NCBI RefSeq assembly: GCF_001422885.1
Contig: NZ_LMMZ01000023.1
Coordinates: 460,634-524,633, forward strand
DNA: 64,000 nt
Source: Methylobacterium sp. Leaf104
GTDB taxonomy: Bacteria > Pseudomonadota > Alphaproteobacteria > Rhizobiales > Beijerinckiaceae
Direction of reading: 5' to 3'
Translations under genes and position numbers: made by a program
Shown: positions 43,130-54,610 of the stretch, one piece after another
Layout of the letters: each line of letters begins with the position of its first letter
Numbering within the stretch: position 1 is the stretch's first letter
Notes under the pieces: model-generated
Databases searched by the model: none
What the model saw: the letters and a program-made list of their open reading frames with translations, nothing else
Told to the model about the DNA's origin: nothing

Positions 43130-44413
43130 ATGACCGGGACAAAGCGCACGATCGCGACCATTCTCGCACCTCTCGGACTGCTGATCTGCGCGGTGGTGGC
43201 CGCTAGTCTCTGGCCCGGCCCGGTCATGAGCGTCCTGACCGGCCTGAGCGCGGCGGTCCGGGAGCGCTTCGGGGCGAGCGAGGCCGAACCCGCTGCGGGC
43301 GGCGAGGCGCGCGAGGGCAGTTCGGCCCGGCTGTTCCGGCCGAGTCCGGCGCAGCGCGCCGCCCTGAACATCGTCCCGATCGCGGCGGTCGAGTTCCGGC
43401 CCGAGGGCACGGCCGAGGGCCGCATCGCGCTGAACGACGACGACAACGTGCCGGTGACCTCGCCCTATGCCGGCCGGGTGACCCGGGTGCTGGTGCGCGC
43501 CGGGGACGCGGTGAAGGCCGGGGATGTGCTCCTCACCCTCGAGGCCACCGACATGGTCCAGGCCCAGAACGACTACCAGACCGCCCTCAACACCCTCGCC
43601 AAGGCGACCGCGCTGTTGAAGCTCGATCAGACCATCGCGACGCGCCAGCAGGAGCTGTTCCAGGCCAAGGCGGTGGCCCTGAAGGACTATCAGTCGGCCC
43701 AGAACGACGTCATCGGCGCGCAGAGCGACCTGAAGACCGCCGAGGCCGGCCTGGAGGCGGTGAAGAACCGCCTGCGCCTCCTCGGCAAGACCGACGCGGA
43801 GATCGCCGCCTTCGAGAAGAAGGGCACGCTCAGCCCCGAGACCCAGATCCGGGCGCCGATCGCCGGCACCATCGTCCAGCGCAAGGTCGGACTCGGGCAG
43901 TATCTCTCGACCGCCAGCGACCCGATCTTCGTGATCGGCGACCTCTCCACGGTCTGGCTGGTGGCCAACGTGCGCGAGAGCGAGATCCCGCGCATCCGGA
44001 TCGGCCAGGAGGTCGAGGCGACGGTGGCGGGCTTCGGCGACCGGATCTTCAAGGCGCGGGTCAACTACATGTCCGCCAGCCTCGACCCGGCGACGCGGCG
44101 CCTCGCGGTGCGCAGCGAGGTCGAGAATCCCGACCAGGTTCTGAAGCCGGAGATGTTCGCCACCTTCACGATCTTCACCGGGCCGGGGCGGAGCGCGCCG
44201 GCCGTGCCCGCCGCCGCCATCGTCTACGAGGGCGCGCGGGCACATGTCTGGATCGCGCGGCCCGACGGGGCCATCGAGGCCCGCGACGTCACCCTCGGGA
44301 TGACGGCCCGCGGAATGGTCCAGGTCACCGCCGGGGTCGCGGTGGGAGAGGCGATCGTCACGCGCGGGGCCGTGTTCATGGATCGGGCGACGAGCGGTGA
44401 CAAGGCGTCCTGA
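43130..44413 (+). CDS. RND efflux periplasmic adaptor, CzcB-like
   Basis: A 427-residue membrane-fusion protein. An N-terminal membrane anchor or uncleaved signal (ILAPLGLLICAVVAASLWPG) is followed by a ~45-residue linker. The lipoyl/hairpin domain follows (YAGRVTRVLVRAGDAVKAGD and a helical hairpin ~140-225), then the barrel (VWLVANVRESEIPRIRIGQEV). The branch is that of CzcB/HME adaptors, but it lacks the His-rich metal-binding N- and C-terminal extensions of CzcB and CusB. It is first of three genes with the CzcA-type pump (60 bp on) and an outer-membrane factor. Confidence 0.9.
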   Translation: MTGTKRTIATILAPLGLLICAVVAASLWPGPVMSVLTGLSAAVRERFGASEAEPAAGGEAREGSSARLFRPSPAQRAALNIVPIAAVEFRPEGTAEGRIALNDDDNVPVTSPYAGRVTRVLVRAGDAVKAGDVLLTLEATDMVQAQNDYQTALNTLAKATALLKLDQTIATRQQELFQAKAVALKDYQSAQNDVIGAQSDLKTAEAGLEAVKNRLRLLGKTDAEIAAFEKKGTLSPETQIRAPIAGTIVQRKVGLGQYLSTASDPIFVIGDLSTVWLVANVRESEIPRIRIGQEVEATVAGFGDRIFKARVNYMSASLDPATRRLAVRSEVENPDQVLKPEMFATFTIFTGPGRSAPAVPAAAIVYEGARAHVWIARPDGAIEARDVTLGMTARGMVQVTAGVAVGEAIVTRGAVFMDRATSGDKAS

Positions 44414-44473
44414 CCCGTCGGGCCCGAGGCCCCTTCCTCGTCGTCATCGGGCCGCGGCCGGAAAAGTCTCACG

Positions 44474-47400
44474 ATGAACAGCCTGATCGTCTTCGCCCTG
44501 CGCCAGCGCGTGCTGGTCTGCCTGCTGTTCCTGGTGATGCTGGCGCTCGGCTATGCCAGCTATACGCAGCTCAACATCGAGGCCTATCCCGATCCGGTGC
44601 CGCCGCTCGTCGACGTCATCACGCAGAATCCCGGGCAATCGGCCGACGAGATCGAGCGCTACATCACGATTCCCCTGGAGGTGCAGCTCGCCGGCATCCC
44701 CAACGCCACCGTGGTGCGCACCATCTCGCTGTTCGGCCTCTCGGACGTGAAGGTGCAGTTCAGCTACGCCTTCACCTACCAGGAGGCCCTGCAGCGGGTG
44801 CTCAACCGGCTCTCGCAGCTGCCGCCCCTGCCCAATGGCGCCCAGCCGCAGATCTCGCCGACCAGCCCCGTCGGCGAGATCATGCGCTACAAGGTGACGG
44901 GGCCGCCGGGCTACTCCTCCACCGACCTCAAGACCCTGCAGGACTGGGTGCTGCAGCGGCGCTTCAAGGCGATTCCGGGCGTCGTCGACGTGACGGCCTT
45001 CGGCGGGCGGACCAAGGAATACGAGATCGCCGTCGACCTCAACCGGCTCCAGGCCCAGGGCCTCACCCTGGTCCAGCTCGTCACCGCGCTGAACAATTCG
45101 AGCATCAACGTCGGCGGCCAGACCCTGAACGTGGGCGAGCAGTCGGCGGTGGTGCGCGGCATCGGCCTCATCCGCGACATGGACGACATCCGCGACACGA
45201 TGCTGACCCAGGTCAACGGCGTGCCGGTGCTCGTGCGCGACGTCGCGGAGGTGCGGGTCTCGCACGCACCGCGCCTCGGCATCGTCGGCCATGACGGCGA
45301 CAACGACATCGTCGAGGGCATCGTCCTGATGAGCCGCGACGGCGAGAGCCTGCCGACCCTGCGCCTCGTCAATGCCGAGATCGACAAGATCAACGCCAGC
45401 GGCATCCTGCCCCCGGACGTGCGGGTGGAGCGCATCTACGACCGCAGCGGGCTCATCCACACCACCACCCATACGGTGATGCACAACCTCGTCTTCGGCG
45501 TGACGCTGGTCTTCGTGGTGCAGTGGCTGTTCCTCGGCTCCCTGCGCAGCGCGATCATCGTGGCGGCGACGATCCCCTTCGCGCTCGGCTTCGCCATCCT
45601 GATCCTGGTCCTGCGCGGGGATTCGGCCAACCTCCTGTCCCTCGGCGCCATCGATTTCGGCCTCATCGTCGACGCCACCGTGATCATGGTCGAGAACGTG
45701 TTCCGGCACCTCGCCGAGCCGGAGCACGGCGAGGGCCAGACGCCGCCGGGGGGCCTGACCGGGCGCCTCGGCACCATCGCCATCGCGGGCGCCGAGGTGA
45801 ACCGGGCGATCTTCTTCTCGGCCACGATCATCATCGTGGGCTTCCTGCCGCTCTTCACGCTGACGGGCGTGGAGGGCCACATCTTCGGCCCGATGGCCAA
45901 GACCTACGCCTACGCGCTGCTCGGCGGCCTCATCGCCACCTTCACGGTCTCGCCCGCCCTCTCGGCCCTGATCCTGCCCAGGCACGTGGAGGAGCGCGAC
46001 ACCCTGGTGGTGCGCGCCCTACGCTTCGGCCACGTGCTGATCCTGCGCTTCGGCCTGCGCAACAAGGTGCTGTCGCTCCTCGTGGTCGCCGCGGTGCTGG
46101 GCGCCTCGGGCATCGCCGCGCGCACGCTGGGCCTCGAATTCCTGCCCAAGCTCGAGGAAGGCAACCTCTACATCCGCGGCACCATGCCGGCCTCGATCTC
46201 CCTGGAGGCCGGCAACGCCTACGTGGAGCGCCTGCGCAAGATCATCGCCGAGGTGCCGGAGGTGGTCACCGTGCTCTCGCACCAGGGCCGCCCGGACGAC
46301 GGGACCGACGCCACCGGCTTCTTCAACGTCGAGATCCTGGCGCCCCTGAAGCCCTTCGACACCTGGCGCAGGGGCCTCGACAAGGAGGGGCTCGTCCGCG
46401 ACCTCTCGGCCAAGCTCGACGAGGCCTTCCCGGGGATCGAGTTCAACTTCTCCCAGTACATCGAGGACAACGTCCAGGAGGCCGCCTCCGGGGTGAAGGG
46501 CGAGAACTCGGTCAAGATCTACGGCAACGACCTCAACGACCTCACCCGCACCGCCGAGGAGATCAAGGCCGCCCTGTCGCGGGTGCCCGGCATCGCCGAC
46601 CTCTCGGTCTTCGCCTCTCTCGGCCAGCCCACGGTGCGGATCGACATCGACCGGCGCAAGGCCGCCCGCTACGGCCTGTCGCCGGGCGACGTGAACACCA
46701 CCGTCCAGGCGGCGATCGGCGGCCAGACCGCCGGCGACCTCTACGAATACGGCTCGGACCGGCACTTCCCCATGCGGGTGCGCCTGGCGCCCCAGTATCG
46801 GCGCAGCCTGGAGACCATCCGCAACATCACCATCGGGGCGGCCAACCCTACGGGCGGCGTGGTGCAGGTGCCGCTCTCCGAGATCGCCACCGTGGAGCTC
46901 GTCTCCGGTGCGGCCTTCATCTACCGCGAGAACCAGGAGCGCTACATCCCCGTGAAGTTCTCGGTGCGCGGGCGCGACCTCGGCGGCGCGGTGCTGGAGG
47001 CGCAGGCGCGCATCGCCCAGGACGTGACCCTGCCGGCCGGGTTCCACCTCGAATGGGTCGGGCAGTTCACCAACCTGCAGGACGCCGTCCAGCGCCTGAC
47101 CATCGTGGTGCCGGTGACGATCGCGCTCATCGCGCTGCTGCTCTACGTCAACTTCAACTCCGTCACCGACATGGTGCTGACGCTGAGCGTGATCCCGATG
47201 GCGATGATCGGCGGCATCCTCGCCCTGTTCCTCACGATGACGCCGTTCTCGATCTCGGCGGCGATCGGGTTCATCGCGCTCTTCGGCATCTCGACCATGG
47301 AGGGCGTGATCCTGCTCTCGTACTACAACCAGCTCGTCGACGAGGGCTGGGCCCGGACCGAGGCCGTGTGGCACGCCGCCAACGTCCGCATGCGCCCGGT

Positions 47401-47635
47401 CATGATGACCTGCGTCGCCGCCTGCGTCGGCCTGCTGCCGGCGGCGATCTCCACCGGCATCGGCTCGCAGGTGCAGAAGCCGCTCGCCCTGGTGGTCGTC
47501 GGCGGCATCCTGCTCGCGCCCAACCTCATCCTCGTGGTGGTCCCGATCCTGATCGCGCTGTTCTCGCGCCGCGTGCCGGCCGCGATCCCCTCGGAAGCGG
47601 CCGCCCGGGCCATGGCCCAGGCCGAGCACGCATGA
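44474..47635 (+). CDS. RND efflux pump, HME/CzcA-like family
   Basis: A 1053-residue inner-membrane pump with 12 helices. The helix-4 signature LGAIDFGLIVDATVIMVEN (D-F-G-x-x-V-D-x-x-V-x-M-x-E-N) assigns it to the heavy-metal-efflux (CzcA/CusA) branch and not to the AcrB branch, whose mark is a D-D pair. The substrate could still be a metal or an organic compound, since some members with this signature do not export metals. The start ATG 44,474 follows the adaptor by 60 bp. The stop overlaps an ATG (ATGA) that could start the outer-membrane gene. Confidence 0.94.
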   Translation: MNSLIVFALRQRVLVCLLFLVMLALGYASYTQLNIEAYPDPVPPLVDVITQNPGQSADEIERYITIPLEVQLAGIPNATVVRTISLFGLSDVKVQFSYAFTYQEALQRVLNRLSQLPPLPNGAQPQISPTSPVGEIMRYKVTGPPGYSSTDLKTLQDWVLQRRFKAIPGVVDVTAFGGRTKEYEIAVDLNRLQAQGLTLVQLVTALNNSSINVGGQTLNVGEQSAVVRGIGLIRDMDDIRDTMLTQVNGVPVLVRDVAEVRVSHAPRLGIVGHDGDNDIVEGIVLMSRDGESLPTLRLVNAEIDKINASGILPPDVRVERIYDRSGLIHTTTHTVMHNLVFGVTLVFVVQWLFLGSLRSAIIVAATIPFALGFAILILVLRGDSANLLSLGAIDFGLIVDATVIMVENVFRHLAEPEHGEGQTPPGGLTGRLGTIAIAGAEVNRAIFFSATIIIVGFLPLFTLTGVEGHIFGPMAKTYAYALLGGLIATFTVSPALSALILPRHVEERDTLVVRALRFGHVLILRFGLRNKVLSLLVVAAVLGASGIAARTLGLEFLPKLEEGNLYIRGTMPASISLEAGNAYVERLRKIIAEVPEVVTVLSHQGRPDDGTDATGFFNVEILAPLKPFDTWRRGLDKEGLVRDLSAKLDEAFPGIEFNFSQYIEDNVQEAASGVKGENSVKIYGNDLNDLTRTAEEIKAALSRVPGIADLSVFASLGQPTVRIDIDRRKAARYGLSPGDVNTTVQAAIGGQTAGDLYEYGSDRHFPMRVRLAPQYRRSLETIRNITIGAANPTGGVVQVPLSEIATVELVSGAAFIYRENQERYIPVKFSVRGRDLGGAVLEAQARIAQDVTLPAGFHLEWVGQFTNLQDAVQRLTIVVPVTIALIALLLYVNFNSVTDMVLTLSVIPMAMIGGILALFLTMTPFSISAAIGFIALFGISTMEGVILLSYYNQLVDEGWARTEAVWHAANVRMRPVMMTCVAACVGLLPAAISTGIGSQVQKPLALVVVGGILLAPNLILVVVPILIALFSRRVPAAIPSEAAARAMAQAEHA

Positions 47636-47736
47636 CGCGGCGATCACAGCCCCGCGCGCCGTCCGCCGGCCGCGTTGACTTCGAGGCCGGCCCGGCGCCT
47701 CTACGGCCGCGGACGGCGACAGGATTCTCCGACACC

Positions 47737-49320
47737 ATGGCGGCATCCACACAGACCCGGGCCAGCTCCCGGAGCGAGGCCCGGGCCGGCCGGGCATCCG
47801 GCGCCGCCCCAGTCCGCGCGCTCCTCGCCGCCGCGGCCCTGTGCGCCGTCGGCGGCTGCGTCGTCGGGCCGGACTACGTGCCGCCGGCCGATCCGCCGGC
47901 CACCCGCTACACCCGCGAGCCCCTGCGCAACCCCACCGCCACCGACAACATCCGCACCGCCCATGGCGGCTCGGCCGACCAGAACTTCGTCGCGGGCGCC
48001 GACGTGCCGGGCCAGTGGTGGACGCTGTTCCGCTCCCCCGCCCTCGACCGCCTCGTGGCGGAGGCGCTCGCCAACAACCCGAACCTCGACGCCGCGCAGG
48101 CCGCCCTCCGGATCGCGCAGGAGAACGTCGAGGCGCAGCGGGGCACCCTGTTCCCGGTGGTCGGCGCCAATGGCCTCGGCTCGCGCCAGAAGGCCCCCGG
48201 CGGCGCCCTGCAGGGGCCGCTCAACGACACCCGGCAGCTGTTCTACAGCCTCTACACGCCGCAGGTGACGGTCTCGTTCACCCCCGACGTGTTCGGCGGC
48301 AACCGCCGCCAGATCGAGTCTCTGGAGGCGCAGGCGGAGAACCAGCGCTTCCAGCTCGAGGCGACCTACCTGACGCTGACCACGAACGTCGTCCTGGCGG
48401 CGATCCAGGAGGCGTCGCTGCGCGCCCAGATCGACGCCACCCGCAAGGTGATCCAGGCCCAGACCGAGGTCCTGAACCTCTACAACAAGCAGCTTTCCCT
48501 CGGGCAGATCGCCGGGGCCGACGTGGTGGTGCAGCAGGCCGCCCTCTCGGTCTCGATGCAGCTGCTGCCGCCCCTGGAGAAGCAGCTCGCCCAGCAGCGC
48601 AACCTCCTGACCGCCCTGGTCGGGCGCCTGCCCAGCGAGGAGATCGCGCCGACCTTCACCCTGGCCTCCCTGCGCCTGCCCACCAACCTGCCGGTGAGCC
48701 TGCCCTCGCGCCTCGTGCAGCAGCGCCCGGACGTGAAGGCGGCCGAGGCCAACGTGCAGCAGGCCAGCGCGGCGGTGGGGGTCGCGGTGGCGAACCGCCT
48801 GCCGCAGTTCAACATCACCGCCAATGGCGGCGCCAGCGCGGTGCGGATCGCGCAGCTCGCGACCTCGGCCGCCTCGTTCTACGGCATCGTCGGCACCGTG
48901 GCGCAGCCGATCTTCGATGCCGGGACCCTGTTCCGGCGCCAGCGCGCGGCCGAGGAGGCGCTGAACGAGGCCCAGGCCCAGTACCGGGCCGTGGTGATCG
49001 GCGCCTTCCAGAACGTCGCCGACACGCTGCGCGCGCTCCAATCCGACGCCAAGGCGGTGGCGGCGGCCTCGGCCGCCGAGCGGGCCACCGGCGAGAGCCT
49101 CGGCCTGATCCGCAAGCAATACGCGGCGGGCGCCCTCAACAGCACCCAGGTGCTGATCGCCCAGCAATCCTACCTCTCGGCCCTGGTGACCTCGGCAGGC
49201 GCGCGCGCCAACCAGTATGCCGACACCGCGGCCCTGTTCCAGGCCCTCGGCGGCGGCTGGTGGAACCGCACCGACGTGAAGCCGGCGCCGCCGAGCACGG
49301 ACCCGGCGAAGTTCCTCTAG
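47737..49320 (+). CDS. Outer-membrane efflux channel, NodT/OprM-type lipoprotein
   Basis: A 527-residue lipoprotein of the TolC superfamily. The signal peptide ends in lipobox AVGGC (VRALLAAAALCAVGGCVVGP), and VVGPDYVPP is the typical NodT start. Two OEP repeats follow, with the long helices LEAQAENQRFQLEATYLTLT and the second-repeat QQASAAVGVAVANRLPQFNI. It completes the tripartite HME pump and may also serve the HAE pump upstream. An in-frame ATG at 47,632 overlaps the pump stop, but the start at 47,737 gives the shorter leader. Confidence 0.92.
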   Translation: MAASTQTRASSRSEARAGRASGAAPVRALLAAAALCAVGGCVVGPDYVPPADPPATRYTREPLRNPTATDNIRTAHGGSADQNFVAGADVPGQWWTLFRSPALDRLVAEALANNPNLDAAQAALRIAQENVEAQRGTLFPVVGANGLGSRQKAPGGALQGPLNDTRQLFYSLYTPQVTVSFTPDVFGGNRRQIESLEAQAENQRFQLEATYLTLTTNVVLAAIQEASLRAQIDATRKVIQAQTEVLNLYNKQLSLGQIAGADVVVQQAALSVSMQLLPPLEKQLAQQRNLLTALVGRLPSEEIAPTFTLASLRLPTNLPVSLPSRLVQQRPDVKAAEANVQQASAAVGVAVANRLPQFNITANGGASAVRIAQLATSAASFYGIVGTVAQPIFDAGTLFRRQRAAEEALNEAQAQYRAVVIGAFQNVADTLRALQSDAKAVAAASAAERATGESLGLIRKQYAAGALNSTQVLIAQQSYLSALVTSAGARANQYADTAALFQALGGGWWNRTDVKPAPPSTDPAKFL

Positions 49321-49405
49321 GGGCAGGGGCCGGGAACCGCCGGGCCGGGCAGTCCGGAGCGGCGCGGGCAAACCGTTCGTTACCAGGGGGTTAAGCCGCG
49401 ATTTG

Positions 49406-49434
49406 TTGGCTTGGGCCGACGAGATGCGCTATAG
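49406..49434 (+). promoter_or_regulatory. Probable sigma-70-type promoter of gyrA
   Basis: TTGGCT (49,406-49,411), a 17-bp spacer and CTATAG (49,429-49,434) fit the alphaproteobacterial housekeeping promoter pattern. It leaves a ~115-nt leader before the gyrA start. Confidence 0.5.
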
Positions 49435-49558
49435 GTTTGGGCAGGACACCGCACGGGTCGGCTCAGCGGCCGGAGACGCGCGCGACAACGCCGTGAGCGG
49501 GCGGGACCGACCCTTGCCGCCGACGCTCCGGACCCCGGACAGGTAGAGACCGAAGACC

Positions 49559-52291
<2,733 letters not shown>

Positions 52292-52410
52292 CCGCACGCT
52301 CCGGCGCGGGGGGCCTCACGGCCGTCCGCGCCGCGTCGGGCGGCCTACGCCGCTTTCGTGTCCGGGCCGGAGGTTCCGTTTCGGGACGAAATGTTCTACC
52401 CCGGGCCGCG

Positions 52411-52911
52411 ATGATCCGCACCGCCCTCTATGCCGGCTCGTTCGACCCGGTCACGAACGGACACCTCGACGTCATTCGTCAGGCGTGCCGGCTCGTGCAG
52501 ACCCTCGTCATCGCCATCGGCGTGCATCCCGGCAAGGCGCCGATGTTCTCGCCCGAGGAACGTGCCGAACTCCTGCGCGCCACCTGCGAGCCCCTGGCCG
52601 AGGCCGAGGGCACCGCGCTGACGATCGTGACCTTCGACGACCTCGCGGTCACGGCGGCGCGGCGGGTCGGCGCCACCGTCTTCATCCGCGGCCTGCGCGA
52701 CGGCACCGATCTCGACTACGAGATGCAGCTCGCCGGCATGAACGGCGCCATGGCGCCGGAGGTGCAGACCGTGTTCCTGCCCGCCTCCACCGGCGTCCGG
52801 CCGATCACCGCCACCCTCGTCCGCCAGATCGCGGCCATGGGCGGCGACGTCTCGCCCTTCGTGCCGCCGCTGGTGGCGGCGCGCCTCGCCCAGCGCTTCG
52901 CCGCGGCCTGA
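52411..52911 (+). CDS. coaD: Phosphopantetheine adenylyltransferase
   Basis: A 166-residue nucleotidyltransferase that converts 4'-phosphopantetheine and ATP to dephospho-CoA. It has the adenylyltransferase motif [14 protein letters not shown] (G-S-F-D-P-x-T-x-G-H) and [19 protein letters not shown]. The C-terminal segment [21 protein letters not shown] replaces the S-S-x-x-V-K of E. coli in the manner usual for alphaproteobacteria. The start ATG 52,411 gives [18 protein letters not shown]. It is 120 bp after gyrA and 40 bp before the first cyclophilin gene. Confidence 0.97.
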   Translation: MIRTALYAGSFDPVTNGHLDVIRQACRLVQTLVIAIGVHPGKAPMFSPEERAELLRATCEPLAEAEGTALTIVTFDDLAVTAARRVGATVFIRGLRDGTDLDYEMQLAGMNGAMAPEVQTVFLPASTGVRPITATLVRQIAAMGGDVSPFVPPLVAARLAQRFAAA

Positions 52912-52950
52912 GCCACTCCTCGTCACGACCAACGAAAGCATGCTGACCCC

Positions 52951-53508
52951 ATGGCCTTTGGACTGAATCGCCGCCTCGCCCTCCTCGGCCTCGCCGGCCT
53001 GCTCGCCACGGCCCCCGCGGCCTGGGCGGTGGACGACAACACCGTCTACCTCGACACCAAGGACGGCCGCGTCACCATCGAGTTGCGCCCCGAGATCGCC
53101 CCGAAGCACGTCGCCCAGCTCAAGACCCTGATCAAGCAGGGCTTCTACAACGGCCTCAAGTTCCACCGGGTGATGGACGGCTTCATGGCCCAGACCGGCG
53201 ACCCGAAGGGCAACGGCACCGGCGGTTCCAGCCTGCCGAACATCCCGGCCGAGTTCTCGCAGGCGCCGTTCCGCCGCGGCACGGTGGGCATGGCCCGGTC
53301 GTCCGACCCGAACTCGGCCAATTCGCAGTTCTTCATCTGCCTCGGCGACGCGCCCTTCCTCAACGGCCAGTACACCGTGGTCGGCCTGGTCTCCTCGGGC
53401 ATGGAGGCCGTCGACGCGATCAAGAAGGCGGCGCCCGGCGCCGCGGGCGGGGCGGTGCAGAACCCCGACAAGATCGTGAAGATGCAGATGGCGCAGGGAG
53501 CCAAGTAG
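52951..53508 (+). CDS. ppiA: Periplasmic cyclophilin-type peptidyl-prolyl isomerase
   Basis: A 185-residue exported cyclophilin. The signal peptide (LALLGLAGLLATAPAAWA) is cleaved after AWA, and the cyclophilin core has FYNGLKFHRVMDGFMAQTGDP, FRRGTVGMARSSDPNSANSQFFICLGD and LNGQYTVVGLV. The catalytic Arg of HRV and the Gln and Phe of QFF are present. It catalyses prolyl isomerisation in the periplasm. The family is shorter than eukaryotic cyclophilin A. A start ATG 52,951 follows coaD by 39 bp, and the next gene begins 1 bp after its stop. Confidence 0.95.
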   Translation: MAFGLNRRLALLGLAGLLATAPAAWAVDDNTVYLDTKDGRVTIELRPEIAPKHVAQLKTLIKQGFYNGLKFHRVMDGFMAQTGDPKGNGTGGSSLPNIPAEFSQAPFRRGTVGMARSSDPNSANSQFFICLGDAPFLNGQYTVVGLVSSGMEAVDAIKKAAPGAAGGAVQNPDKIVKMQMAQGAK

Positions 53509-53509
53509 T

Positions 53510-54016
53510 TTGCGGGGCGTCGGCCGCCACCTCGGGGCACTGGCGGCCTTCGCCGCCGCCGGGCTCCCCGTGCGGGCGGCGCCCTCCACCGGCCCGCTGA
53601 CCCTGCCCGAGACCCTGCGGGGCACCGTCCAGGTCCCGCAGGCCGCGCCGCAGACGGGCATGGCCGACGGACAGAAGGCTCCCGACGGCCAGAAGCCGGC
53701 CGACACCCTGCGGGAGCTGTATCCCGTCCTCGCCGCGTGCTGGGAAGTCCCCGAGGGCCTGGCTCGCTTCGAGCGCACCGAGATCACCGCCCGCTTCGCC
53801 CTGCGCCGGGACGGGTCCGTCATCGGCACGCCGCGCGTGACCTTCTCGACGCAGGATTCGGACACCCGCGCCTACCGCATCCTCACGGATGCGACCCTGG
53901 CGGCGATCCGGCGCTGCACGCCCGCCCGGATCACCCCCGCCCTCGGCGCGGCCATCGCGGGGCGCCCCATCGCGCTCCGCTTCATCTACCAAGGACCCAA
54001 GGGAAAAGGAGTCTAG
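53510..54016 (+). CDS. Secreted TonB-C-like hypothetical protein between two cyclophilin genes
   Basis: A 168-residue protein starting at TTG 53,510, one base after ppiA, with GGGAG ~10 nt upstream. The N-terminus (GRHLGALAAFAAAGLPVRAA) is a signal peptide. A Gln/Pro/Lys linker follows (APQTGMADGQKAPDGQKPAD), then from ~75 a domain (FERTEITARFALRRDGSVIG to the end RPIALRFIY) resembling the C-terminal domain of TonB/TolA proteins. No TonB N-terminal anchor or Pro-rich spacer is present, so it is a periplasmic TonB-C-like protein of unknown partner. It lies 4 bp from ppiB; the three genes look co-transcribed. Confidence 0.8.
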   Translation: MRGVGRHLGALAAFAAAGLPVRAAPSTGPLTLPETLRGTVQVPQAAPQTGMADGQKAPDGQKPADTLRELYPVLAACWEVPEGLARFERTEITARFALRRDGSVIGTPRVTFSTQDSDTRAYRILTDATLAAIRRCTPARITPALGAAIAGRPIALRFIYQGPKGKGV

Positions 54017-54020
54017 ACCC

Positions 54021-54479
54021 ATGGCAGAGACCGAGACCATCATCCTCGAGACCAGCAAGGGCCGCGTCGTGATCGGGCTGCGCCCCGACCTCGCCCCGAA
54101 CCATGTCGAGCGCCTGAAGACGCTCGCCGCGCAGGGCTTCTACGACGGCGTGCCGTTCCACCGTGTGATCGACGGCTTCATGGCCCAGACCGGCGACCCG
54201 ACCGGCACCGGTTCGGGCGGCTCCGACCTGCCGGACCTCAATGCCGAGTTCAACGCCGAACCGCACGTGCGCGGCACCTGCTCGATGGCGCGCACCAACT
54301 TCCCGCACTCGGCCAATTCGCAGTTCTTCATCTGCTTCGGCGATGCCCGCTTTCTCGACAAGCAGTACACCGTCTGGGGCAAGGTCGTGGAAGGCATGGA
54401 CGTGGTCGACACCCTGAACAAGGGCGAGCCGCCGCGCTCCCCCGACAAGATCGTCAAGGCGACCGTCGGCGCGGCCTGA
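54021..54479 (+). CDS. ppiB: Cytosolic cyclophilin-type peptidyl-prolyl isomerase
   Basis: A 152-residue cyclophilin without signal peptide, closely related to the exported copy upstream. Core motifs are FYDGVPFHRVIDGFMAQTGDP, CSMARTNFPHSANSQFFICF and LDKQYTVWGKVVEGMDVVD. The Arg and Gln-Phe-Phe active-site residues are intact. It acts in the cytosol. The start ATG 54,021 lies 4 bp after the TonB-C-like gene. A strong terminator with a T-rich tail follows at 54,521. Confidence 0.96.
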   Translation: MAETETIILETSKGRVVIGLRPDLAPNHVERLKTLAAQGFYDGVPFHRVIDGFMAQTGDPTGTGSGGSDLPDLNAEFNAEPHVRGTCSMARTNFPHSANSQFFICFGDARFLDKQYTVWGKVVEGMDVVDTLNKGEPPRSPDKIVKATVGAA

Positions 54480-54520
54480 TCCGGCCCGGACGACTCGAGC
54501 ACGAAAATCCGGTTTCGAGG

Positions 54521-54560
54521 GAAGTGTCCGCGCGAAGGTGCGGACACTTCTTTCGTTTTC
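54521..54560 (+). terminator. Rho-independent terminator after ppiB
   Basis: GAAGTGTCCGC and GCGGACACTTC form a perfect 11-bp stem with an 8-nt loop, followed by TTTCGTTTTC. The hairpin starts 41 bp after the ppiB stop. Confidence 0.85.
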
Positions 54561-54610
54561 GAACCCGGCGGGGCTTGGCACGGCACGCGCGGCCTGGGAG
54601 ACCGCGTGCG

